From Euborellia annulipes (lineage: Eukaryota; Arthropoda; Insecta; Dermaptera; Anisolabididae), in assembly GCA_023213315.1 (NCBI GenBank), contig JAKCPI010005702.1:1-64000 (forward strand): a stretch of 64,000 nucleotides of DNA, read 5' to 3'. Every line of letters begins with the position of its first letter. Position 1 is the first letter of the stretch. A program made the translations under genes and the position numbers. Shown here one piece after another: positions 55,480 through 64,000 of this stretch. The notes beneath the pieces are model-generated. The model did no database searches. It had not been told where the DNA came from and worked only from the letters and a program-made list of their open reading frames with translations.

Positions 55480-55722
55480 AGGAAAGAACTCTGGATACTC
55501 AAATTTTATACTTTAGCTAAGTATTCATGTCCCAAGCATGGGCAGGAATTTCATTCCAATCGACCAAATAGTACTAGTACTTTACTGATGTATTTTTTCA
55601 ATTTTTTACTTTCTCTTACCTCTATATATGTTAATATATAGAGAAAGAAATTCTAATATATCGGTGGAAACTAAACATATCTCGACACAAAAAATCTGGT
55701 GCGACCAGTCACACAAGATTTT
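55480..55722 (+). repeat. repeat family B, rearranged copy
   Basis: The body segment ending TTTACTGATGTATTTTTTCA runs directly into a left-end foldback (55610-55648) and then a short right-end hairpin remnant (CTGGTGCGACCAGTCACACA). Confidence 0.55.
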
Positions 55723-55735
55723 TTAAATTTCTCTG

Positions 55736-56048
55736 ATGATGATGTCGATGTGTTTTCGAAACTTTAGCCTTATTTTTTCTTCTTATTTATTTATTCATGC
55801 CTCTAGCCATTGATGCATTTTCCCTTCCAATCTCGAAGGGTTGGCGCTTTAATTAGGTAAGTATAAACTTTGATATAATTATAAATCCAACTAGGAGTGA
55901 GTCACATGACTCGTTCCTTGGATATCTAATAAAGTAACCGCAAATGATTAAAAGCCAAATGAAAATCAGTTGGCGAGCGAGGTTTGCTTTTAACTAAAAG
56001 CCTTGCAACCCTTTCTCTTCTATAGATAGTAAATTCGTTTGAGGGGGG

Positions 56049-56083
<35 letters not shown>

Positions 56084-56890
56084 GACCTCTTGACTCGGCT
56101 ATTGAAATACGATGAGTTTAATTTACTAGCCGGCAATTACACCCTCAGGAAGGAAGGAAGGGTTGCGAGTTCTCTCTCTTGAAATCACCACCACTTACTA
56201 CTTGCTAGGTATATTCGTTCGTCTAGGTTCATTGGCTCATAAATAGGCATGCTAATAGAGAGATGTGTGATCTTTAGAGGGAGGAGATACCGTACGTATA
56301 TCAGAAGGGATTCAGGAGATGTCACATTTGAAATATCTATCCCTCAGATAACTATGGCTTTCGAGTCTTTTGACAACTAATCATATGATTAAATAAGACA
56401 CCAAATCGTAGTTAGCCAAGACCCAAACAGGTATATTCTCTAAAGACAGGCGTTAAAATTTAAAATAAACAAATGGGTGTTAATAAGTAATGTAAGCGTT
56501 AAAAAATGCATTCCCTTTCTTCTCGTCCACAAGGACTAAATTAATTTCACATTTAATAAAACTAAAAATTTGTTATTTAGAATCGTTTATTGCTTAAAAT
56601 TACTTTAAATAATGCATAATTAATAGAACTAATAAAAAAGATAGATGTTTAATAATTTTAATTATGTTAAAGCATTTGAATGTAGCATGTCAAAAAGGTC
56701 ATTCAAACTATCTTAAAATTCTTGCTCGTTCTTGGGACAGAGCACAGTGATCAGGGGTCTAAATAATATCCCGTGTTCTAATTTGGATAGAATAAAGACA
56801 TGCGCGTTGAATTCTGATTCTAAAGAGGGTTTCATCTGTCAAAGTTCCTCAGCATAAATCTGTTGATATTTCTTCTTTTTATTTCATGAC
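55736..56890. other. gap, no gene seen
   Basis: GA microsatellite at about 56050-56081 after a G-run. The word TCATATGATTAAATAAGA near 56380 is shared with 16758. No supported coding frame. Confidence 0.35.
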
Positions 56891-56892
56891 AT

Positions 56893-57057
56893 GCTCATTG
56901 GTAGAGTTTCTGCCTCTTGCGCTAGAGTCAAGAGTTCGCATCCCGTCTCATGCGATAAAAATTTATTTCAATTTAATTGGCTACCAATAAATTGAAATAA
57001 ATAGAGAGGGAGTCTAAATAGCCTCCGATACCGAAAAAGATCTTAAATAAAAAAAAA
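56893..57057 (+). repeat. tRNA-like SINE family D, copy 2
   Basis: GCTCATTGGTAGAGTTTCTG head with AGAGTTCGCATCCCG as B box, an internal AATTTATTTCAATTTAATTG inverted against CAATAAATTGAAATAAAT, the ATACCGAAAAAGATCTTAA segment and an A-tail. Confidence 0.65.
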
Positions 57058-57162
57058 ATGGTGAATTGGGGTACTTTGCGGGCGAATTTCAAAAAACCCT
57101 GAAACAACGAATTTATATATTCATCTAAGGATGGTTTTAGCGAAGAAAGCAATTTGACACAT

Positions 57163-57735
57163 CACTCGATGTCGAGATTTTGACGGATATACACGTTTTG
57201 AGGTCCCCTGAATCCAAAAAAGTGGTTTTCGCAACATGGTCTGTCTGTGTGTGTTCAATTTTAACCATGAAGGGTTTGAGCTATGAGATTGAAATTTTAC
57301 ATTTAAGTTAGACATTCCCCAGGAGCGGGAAAATAAGCTTTTAATCAAAATCAGCCAAAGAGTACTAGCACTTAACTGATGCACCTTTTCAGTTTTTTTT
57401 TTTTCTCAAAATTTGCTCATCGATTTTGAGTAAAATTCAAAAAATCAATTATTTTTTAGATGCTCTTTAAAATGTATATTCTCATTTTGCCATTGAAATC
57501 TTTTTAAGACCACTTTACTCTTGTACTCCATAGAAAGGATAGGAGAAATGGTTGCTATGGTAACAAAATATAAATAATTTTGCCAGGTTTATAAAATTAT
57601 ACATTTGGAATTTTAATAAATCGGCGGAAACTAAGTATAACTCGACACAAAAAATCTGGTGTGACAAGCACAGAACACAACTTTCTCTTACCAAAGGCAG
57701 CACTTACCTTGCTGTGCGACCAATCACACCAGAGT
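57163..57735 (+). repeat. repeat family B, copy 14
   Basis: Body from GATGTCGAGATTTTGACGGA, X-box palindrome GTTGCTATGGTAAC at 57551-57564, and the right-end hairpin to 57735. The left foldback is missing. Confidence 0.75.
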
Positions 57736-58663
57736 TTTGCTATATGCAAAAATAAAGCCAATTAAAATTAATTTAAAATAATTAAATCTCTCAAATGAAA
57801 AATAATAAAAATTTTTATAAAAAAATAACCCGACTTCATTTCAAGCATTAAATTACACAGAGACTTTCCAAATTTTTAAAAACTTGACTTTTTAACTTAT
57901 GAAATGCAAGTGGCCAAGTTAACCAAGTGTTACGGGCAACTAAATGTCTCGACATAAAAAATCTGGTGTGAACATCCTCTTTCATGATCGCTTTAAAATT
58001 TATTATATTCGTGTAGTATACGAGAAAACAATAAAAATATCAAGAGAATTGAGGAAGAAAGGGAGGGGAGTGAGAGAGAGAGAGAGGGATTCATTTAATC
58101 AATCAACCACCCCCAATAGGCGAGGCGTTTTCGCAAAAAAGCCACCCCTCCTTAAAAACAGCGTTATTTTTTTGTTTTCGTCCGTTTTGTCCATTAGTTT
58201 ATGAAAATCCGGTATATATCCGATGTTTATATCTATATAAAGTCTCTGTTGGCCATTGTCTTTGCTCAGGGGGCTAAGAGAGAGGGGGGTGGGGGGTGGG
58301 GGGGGTCTCTATTGTCAACGCCCGCTGATTAAAAATATATGATTTCTCTTGTTTTGAATGAATGGCAGAGAACAAAAGACTGTGCTTCTAGTTTAGTAAT
58401 AATCATCATAATAATACCGGTCTCTTATTGTGTCTTGACAAATAAATAGGTCTTATAGAGTAAATCTACATTTCCGATTGCAACCTGGCTAAAAGAAGGG
58501 ATTTTTTTTTTTTTTTTAAATACTGTGTATAAGAAGAAAAAATATTATTTTTTTTTTGGAATGTTATTTTTATCTTTAATAGTTTGAATTAATTTCCTTT
58601 GAGGCGTGGGGGGGGAATCATTTTTCCTCTTATCTTAATGAAAATTGTTTATAGGCCTATGTA
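57736..58663. other. gap, no gene seen
   Basis: A segment at 57744-57815 matches the unit at 8371 in reverse (AAATCTCTCAAATGAAAAAT). GA- and G-rich tracts near 58070-58090 and 58280-58305. No gene. Confidence 0.35.
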
Positions 58664-58882
58664 AAAAAAATCTGGTGTGACTGGTCGCACAGCACTTACA
58701 TTCGTTAATCAAAAGTTATGTTACTGTGTTTGTCGCACCAGATTTTTACATCTTTCATTCTAATATATCTATAGAAACTAAATATATCTCGACACAATAA
58801 ATCTGGTGTTACAAGCACAGAACACAACTTTCTCTTACCAAAGATAAGTGCTGTGCGACCATCACACCAGATTTTTTTTCAA
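58664..58882. repeat. two adjacent repeat B hairpins
   Basis: Hairpins at 58664-58747 and 58800-58876 joined by AACTAAATATATCTCGACAC. This shows that the terminal hairpin can be duplicated. Confidence 0.65.
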
Positions 58883-58902
58883 GTAATTCAAAAAATTTGC
58901 CA

Positions 58903-59439
58903 AGAGATGGTCAGAATGGTAGCTAATAATATTTAATGCATTTGGTTGATTTTCATTGATCTTTTAACAATAAATACTTTATAAATGTTATTATATATTA
59001 TGTATCTTTTATAAAAGCATAAAAATATATAAATATAGGCCAGATATAGGCTATTAAGGGATCGGCTGTTAGACTAGCCTGCCATCTATTGCAAGAATGC
59101 TGAACTAATTTGACAGTTGATTTTTAAATAAATCATCTAAGCTTATTTTAAAAATTTCTTAATTAATATGTGATTAATAATAACAATAAATTCATTTTTA
59201 AATTTAAAAAAAAAAATTAAAGATTATTGGGACAGATTGTTTTTTTGTATTTGCTTGATAACAAAAAAATTAATTACGATAATTTTTTAATAAGTCATTA
59301 AAAAGATTATAGCTCGATGCCCCAATAATCTCTTATGAATTTAATTCATTTAAAAAAAAACCGCATTTAAAAAATTCCTTATAATAGTCTAGTTTTTTTT
59401 TTTTAAGTACGTTTAGATGTCGCTCCTGAACCCCCTTAA
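58903..59439. other. gap containing a dispersed segment
   Basis: Bases of about 58903-59030 match 37250-37375. The rest is AT-rich, with no supported frame. Confidence 0.4.
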
Positions 59440-59585
59440 CTCTTTTCTTTCGTGAGGTATTTTTTTCACAGACTAACCACACTCAGGGGACCTCAAAAGA
59501 TGTATTTCCATCAAAATTTCGACCTTGAATTTTGACATGAATCCAATTTTCTCTCTCTATATATTATAGGTAAGAGAAAGTAAAA
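59440..59585 (-). repeat. repeat family B, left-end fragment
   Basis: CTCAGGGGACCTCAAAAGAT, TTGACATGAATCCAAT and the terminal CTCTCTAT...GGTAAGAGAAAGTAAAA foldback. Confidence 0.65.
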
Positions 59586-60570
59586 GCAGGGAGAAGAATC
59601 CCGTTGAAGGCGGACGGTACATTTTATTTTAATATAAAAATAATCCCTTTTATTTTTCAAATTATTTAGGTTTTAAGAAAGAATTTTATTTTTTTTTTTT
59701 TTTTGTACCTCCCTTGAGAATTTATTTGTCATTAGACATCTAATTTTGAATTAATTTTGAAATTCAAATGCAGAGTGCATGCACGACTGAATGCACCCGT
59801 CGCTAGAGTGTATTGTCATATGAAATAAGAATAGTAAAAAAAAAAAAAAAAAAAACTATTCCATTTTAATTCCAACCCTATTTCTAAACAAGGGGGGGGG
59901 AGTGAGGAAGAGAGAGAGATGATTGTCTTGAAGGCTTAATCAGTGCAGCCTCCGCCCATGGATCTCATCCTCCATCTCTCTCGCTCTGACTCTGTTATTT
60001 AATCAGAATCTGGAGGACAATAGCAGCTGCAAAGACCAGCCAGCATCAGATTAATAACTCAGTGAGGGGGGAGGGGAGGGGGGATTCCCCTTTCTACCTA
60101 CCCTCTCCTTTTATATTATTTTATTCTCTATAAAATATACTGGATCCAAAAAAATACACATCTATATATGGACCCTATTAGGCATTAGTGTGTCAAGCGC
60201 CAAAAAAAAAATTAAAAATTGAGTTAAGCACGGAATATTGTTTCAAATGCTATAATTAATAGTATTTTTTCCCATCTTCAGTGAACACTAAAAATAGAAT
60301 AATATATAGCGTATTGATTTCAAAATAAAGATGACAATTTTAGTTTATACCAAGACTTACGTTCTAGTGAGAGAGAGTTAAGTCTGTATAATGATACATA
60401 GATGACATTATTTTTTATTCTATGTATTCTATTTAGATAATATGATGATATATACCGGTTTTAAAATTTCTTATAATATTTAAAAACGTTGTTTTTATAG
60501 TTGAAGATACAATCAAATAATGAGGGAAGTCAAATAATTTCCTCTTAATATATAAATTTATATTTGTATT
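59586..60570. other. gap, no gene seen
   Basis: T-, A- and G-runs near 59690, 59835 and 59891. CT-rich sequence near 59975. No supported gene. Confidence 0.35.
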
Positions 60571-60684
60571 AGTTTCTATTTTTATGAAGATTATCTTTTA
60601 ATAACAAATTGGAATATTTTATTTTAACTAACTAAAAATATTCCAATCTGTTATTAAAAGATAATCTTCATAAAAATAGAAACT
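60571..60684. repeat. 114-bp palindrome
   Basis: AGTTTCTATTTTTATGAAGA through GGAATATTTT pairs with AAAATATTCC through ATAAAAATAGAAACT. Arms about 50 bp with two or so differences and a 14-base loop. Confidence 0.8.
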
Positions 60685-60692
60685 AAAAGAGC

Positions 60693-60804
60693 TTTTGGTA
60701 TCCAAATGGCTTAAATAAAATCATCGGACTGCCTGGGATGCGAACCCTCGACCCCTGGTATACAAGGCAGGCGCGCTACCAACTACACCAAGCCAGAGGG
60801 CAGC
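60693..60804 (-). repeat. SINE family C, reverse head
   Basis: TTTGGTATCCAAATGGC, CGGACTGCCTGGG, then the reversed tRNA-like head with GGCGCGCTACCAACTACACC. It belongs to the GTTGGTAGCGCGCC subtype seen at 15187. Confidence 0.65.
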
Positions 60805-60898
60805 CGTATAATTTTATATGAAGCAAATAAATAAATAATAAATTTTATTATTGACAAATCCTGGTTCAATTGCATGTGCCCTTTGCATTATGTGTAAA

Positions 60899-60950
60899 TT
60901 TCCAATAACTGAAGATGGCCAAATAAATGCAGGCCGAAACGTCTTATTCT
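60899..60950 (+). ncRNA. hammerhead-like motif
   Basis: CTGAAGA at 60909-60915, one extra T, stem II GGCC/GGCC (perfect), then GAAAC and GTC. Stem I AATAA/TTATT, with CC/GG beyond an internal loop. Confidence 0.6.
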
Positions 60951-61395
60951 GGGGGTTCTATCCAATTTGACTCATCCCTCTATTATAATCACATCACAGT
61001 CACAACTTCAAGCAATTATATGAAGGCATATATTTTATAGCGGAAAAAATATGAAATGTAGACAAGAGGGAGGGAGGGAACGATGTGCTTATTATTGCTG
61101 ACAAGCTCACATATTGGAATCTATTATAGATGGACCCTGTTATACAATGGTGTGTCAAAGACCAAACATCGAGTTTTGAAAAAATCAACATTAAAGTTTT
61201 TTCTTTTCATTGGATTATATATAATTTTTTTGTCTATTTTGAGAAAAAATTATATATAATTTTTTTTTAAAAATTTTTTAAAAAAAAATTTTTTTTATAT
61301 ATTTTGATAAAAAATTCTCCGCTTCTTTCAATTTTTTTTTTTTTGTTTTTTTTTCCCCCCCCCTTCCCAAAGGGGGCACAAATTCCCCTGGGGAT

Positions 61396-62373
61396 AAAAA
61401 TCTGGTGTGACTGGCGCACAGCACACAACTTTCTCTTACCTTCGGTAATCGAAAGTTGTGTACTGTGCTTGTCTCACCAGATTTTTTGTGTCGCCATGTA
61501 TTTATTTATTTTATTATTTTTTTTTTTTTAAACATTCACACTTTTTTCTCATTCACACTCACACTCACACTCACACACATTCACACTGTCTTTTCGGCAG
61601 CTCAGGCCATATAAGACATTTACGATAACCGTTATTTATGAATTTATATATATTAGGGTCCAGGCATTTTTATTTAAGCCATCTGGTATCCAGATGGCTT
61701 AAATAAAATCATCGGACTGCCTGGGGTCCGAACCCGCGACGTTTGGTATATGAGGTTAGCACGCTAACCTCTACACCACGCCCCGTGGGCGCCATGTATT
61801 TAGTTTCCGACAGTAAGGTACATTCGATTTTCAAGATGTAAAATTTATAAGTATGGCAAAATGTTTATATTTTGTTACCATGGCAACCATTTCTCCTATC
61901 TTTTCTATGGAGAACAAGAGTAAAGTGGTCTTCAGAAGATTTCAATCACAAAATGAGAATATACATTTTAAAGTGCAACTAAAAAATAGTTGATATATGA
62001 ATTTTAAAAAAAATCGTTGGAGCGAATTTTGAGAAAATCGAAAAAAACTGAAAAAGTGCATCAGTAAAGTACTAGTACTCTTTGGTCGATTTTGTCCAAA
62101 AGCTTCGTGTCACGTCCCATGGGGGTGCCAAACTTAAATATATAATTTCAACCTCCTAGCTCTTCTCGTTCTTGAGATATTTTGTTCACAGACAGACAGA
62201 CAGACACACAGACAGACAGACAGACAGACCATGTCGCGAAAACCACTTTTTTGGATTCAGGGGACCTCAAAACGTGAAGATCCATCAAAATCTCGACATC
62301 GAATTTTTGACATGAATCCAATACTTTCTATATATATATTACATATATACATAGGTAAGAGAAAGTAAAAATA
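61396..62373 (-). repeat. repeat family B, reverse copy 17, full length with nested SINE
   Basis: Right-end hairpin 61396-61490, nested SINE 61505-61790, X-box palindrome GTTACCATGGCAAC at 61874-61887, a GACA tandem run at 62194-62228, and the left-end TATATA foldback at 62320-62373. Without the SINE it is about 680 bp. Confidence 0.85.
61505..61790 (-). mobile_element. SINE family C nested in repeat B
   Basis: Exact 12-bp TSD GCCATGTATTTA (61493-61504 and 61791-61802). Poly-T at the left end, tRNA-like head at the right. The body hairpin reads AAGCCATCTGG / CCAGATGGCTT. Confidence 0.9.
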
Positions 62374-62402
62374 TACTGTTTAGTCTCTTTGGCAGTTTTT
62401 TG

Positions 62403-62416
62403 GTTTCTATAGCAAC
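62403..62416. promoter_or_regulatory. RFX X-box-like site
   Basis: GTTTCTATAGCAAC fits the degenerate X-box GTTNCYATRGNAAC and lies 40 bases before the ATG of the microprotein candidate. It is outside the adjacent family B copy, which has its own X-box. No transcript evidence. Confidence 0.4.
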
Positions 62417-62455
62417 AATTCGGTTTATAACCCAAAATAATAACATTTCGGAAAA

Positions 62456-62659
62456 ATGATGGATAAATTTTTTAAATTATTTTTCGATGAAAAAACAAAA
62501 AAAGAAGAAAAATTAGATCAAGTAAAATTTGAAGATGAAAATGATCGTATGCGCAGCAGCAATCGATGGTATTTCCCGTTGGGATGCTTTCTAGTCGTCC
62601 CTTTGCCTTTTTTATTATTATGCCAAAAAGAAATAAAAACAAAAGCCAACAACGGATGA
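62456..62659 (+). CDS. candidate single-pass membrane microprotein, 67 residues
   Basis: Intronless frame from tandem ATGs at 62456 to TGA. Residues 1-37 are charged (Lys/Glu/Asp). Residues of about 38-56 (RWYFPLGCFLVVPLPFLLL) form one hydrophobic helix, and the tail is Lys-rich. It lies in sequence not seen elsewhere in the window, with an X-box-like site 40 bases upstream and AATAAATAAATAA at about 62680. RFX sites usually mark ciliary genes, so a cilium-linked small membrane protein is one idea. The family is not recognised and a chance frame in AT-rich DNA remains possible. Confidence 0.4.
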   Translation: MMDKFFKLFFDEKTKKEEKLDQVKFEDENDRMRSSNRWYFPLGCFLVVPLPFLLLCQKEIKTKANNG

Positions 62660-64000
62660 GGAAATGTTCAGTAATCTAATAAATAAATAATCTTCAAATT
62701 CTGTTTATGTAAAATGGACAATGTTTAAAAAAATAAATAAGTTTAAACGAAAATTGGCGATTAATGATAATGCTTATATTGGCGAAATTTTCAGGCCAAA
62801 TTTATTTGACTCCGTAGTCAACGTTTCCGGAGTCTAAACGCCTCCCTTCATCAGGAATAATGTGACACTCTGCCTGGTTTCGTCATACGATAATGAAATA
62901 GATGGTTGGAAGATTTACAAAGCGAGCTCTCAATATAATGAAAACCATTTGGTGTTGACGTTTCGGCCGTCAATCGCGTCGACAAAACTTTAAGTGGCCT
63001 ACTTCTATTTGAAAAAAAATATATGAGAAATTTGCAAATCTCCCTGTCCCTTTAAGCACACCATCAAGTCTATTCTTTAATTAAAAACTTTTAACATCTG
63101 AAATCAGAGTTAATTAATTTTAACACCTCCTTGCCTCGAATTACTATTCTGTAAGCAAAAACTTTAACGCCAAAGCGTTAACCTTTAGTCAATAGTGTTA
63201 AAAATTAATGTCATGTCCAGAGGATGCTTTAAATATTTCAACGCCGTATTTAATGCATCAAAATTGCGTAAAAGTAAGGTTATGAATTTGACAGCTCTGA
63301 GATAAAATGTAAGATGTTAATGTCGCTGTTAAAACTTGGTTTAGAGCAGCGCACAGTGGGTCAGAATCCCAAAAAGCTGGCCAAAAGTCGAAAAATAAAG
63401 TGTCTAGTTTGGGAATTTTATATGCTGGGATGGCTAGACTGATAACCCAAGTGTTAAAATCCGTTAGACTTGGAGTCACATCCCTGCTTTTGAAAATTAG
63501 TTCAAAGTTGACTTGACCTTCGCTCAAATAATATCTAACGTCCACGCAGGAGAAACATCAAGCTCGTGTTTGAAGAGGCATAGTTTCTCGTAGAGTTCAC
63601 CGATTTTACTTTAACAAAATGGAATCAACTCGTGAAAGAAAGTAGAATATAACTGGGTTTATTAGAAAACTCAATATTTTTACAGAAAAAGGTAATAAGG
63701 TAATAAAGTTACGTGAATTTTACGTTGGAAAACAAAAAAAAAGTTTAGTTTTTAATGAAAAAGTTTAGTTGTAAAACATTGTATTGTTATCTAACATACT
63801 AGACATGAAAGGTGAAACTATTATCTATAAAATAAAATAAAATCCAGCTGCGAATATCTGCGAAACGAGATTTTATGCAGTTTTTTGTAAAAAGAAAATA
63901 CGAAATATTATTTTAGCGTAACTAAAAAGGTATAAATAATTTTTTCGTGCGCTTGGATAATTGTTTAAACTTCTCTTCAACGTATATAATGTAAGCCTAT
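62660..64000. other. gap with broken hammerhead-like sites
   Basis: A - strand GATGAAGG...GAAACGTTG motif at 62818-62856 and half motifs near 62955 are further decayed relatives of the hammerhead family. A 95-codon - strand frame at 63258-63545 has ordinary composition but no recognisable domain or transcription signal, so I do not call it a gene. Confidence 0.35.

Noticed and set aside
62194..62228. CRISPR-like or regulatory direct repeats
   Set aside because: A plain GACA microsatellite inside repeat B. There are no spacers, and no CRISPR array exists in the window.
63258..63545. 95-codon - strand frame
   Set aside because: No start context, splice site, domain or neighbour supports it. 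Composition is compatible with chance.

Overview
The window is strongly AT-rich animal (metazoan) nuclear DNA. The evidence is spliced genes with GT/AG introns, tRNA-headed SINEs with A-tails, hAT-type MITEs with 8-bp target-site duplications (TSDs), Tc1/mariner-like transposase debris, Penelope-like hammerhead-type motifs, and many long homopolymer and dinucleotide tracts. An arthropod, perhaps a crustacean, chelicerate or other non-model group, fits best, but the species cannot be fixed from sequence alone. No bacterial, viral or organellar segment was recognised.

Genes. Coding sequence is sparse. The clearest gene is a complete six-exon palmitoyl-protein thioesterase 1 (PPT1) gene on the + strand, 48674-52475, encoding about 302 residues with the whole catalytic triad. 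A terminal coding exon of an unidentified + strand gene lies at 24584-24914. A possible 67-residue single-pass membrane microprotein lies at 62456-62659, just downstream of a good RFX/X-box site. A gag-like or lineage-specific open frame of 309 codons lies on the - strand at 310-1239, with a second open fragment at 1312-1530. The remaining open frames I examined are in repeats or low-complexity DNA.

Repeats dominate. (1) Repeat family B, about 0.65 kb, occurs in about 17 full or partial copies on both strands. It ends in a hairpin of about 95 bp and carries an RFX-type palindrome. (2) A tRNA-derived SINE family (C) occurs in at least nine copies, three with exact TSDs. Its body hairpin shows a compensatory base-pair change between copies. 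(3) A second SINE family (A) has four copies. (4) Several hAT-type MITE families have exact 8-bp TSDs, two of them nested inside other MITEs. (5) Two snap-back derivatives come from DDE transposons: 9297-10864 has arms of about 735 bp flanking a short transposase remnant, and 37916-38362 is an inverted repeat of a transposase 3' end. Another 0.8-kb palindrome is at 20515-21309. (6) At least ten hammerhead-ribozyme-like motifs occur as single copies or as inverted dimers. Two inverted dimers have exact 14-bp TSDs, as expected of retrotransposed Penelope-like termini.

Layout: 0-3.5 kb, the - strand open frames and AT-rich sequence; 3.8-8 kb, SINE A and family B copies; 8.3-11.2 kb, a 617-bp tandem duplication split by the giant palindrome; 12-16 kb, nested hAT MITEs and the first hammerhead dimer; 17-21.3 kb, SINE C copies and long palindromes; 24.5-25.2 kb, the terminal exon; 25.6-38.5 kb, hammerhead dimers, MITEs and transposase remnants; 40-47 kb, MITEs and family B; 48.6-52.5 kb, PPT1 with insertions in its long introns; 52.7-62.4 kb, further repeats; 62.4 kb to the end, the microprotein candidate and unassigned sequence.
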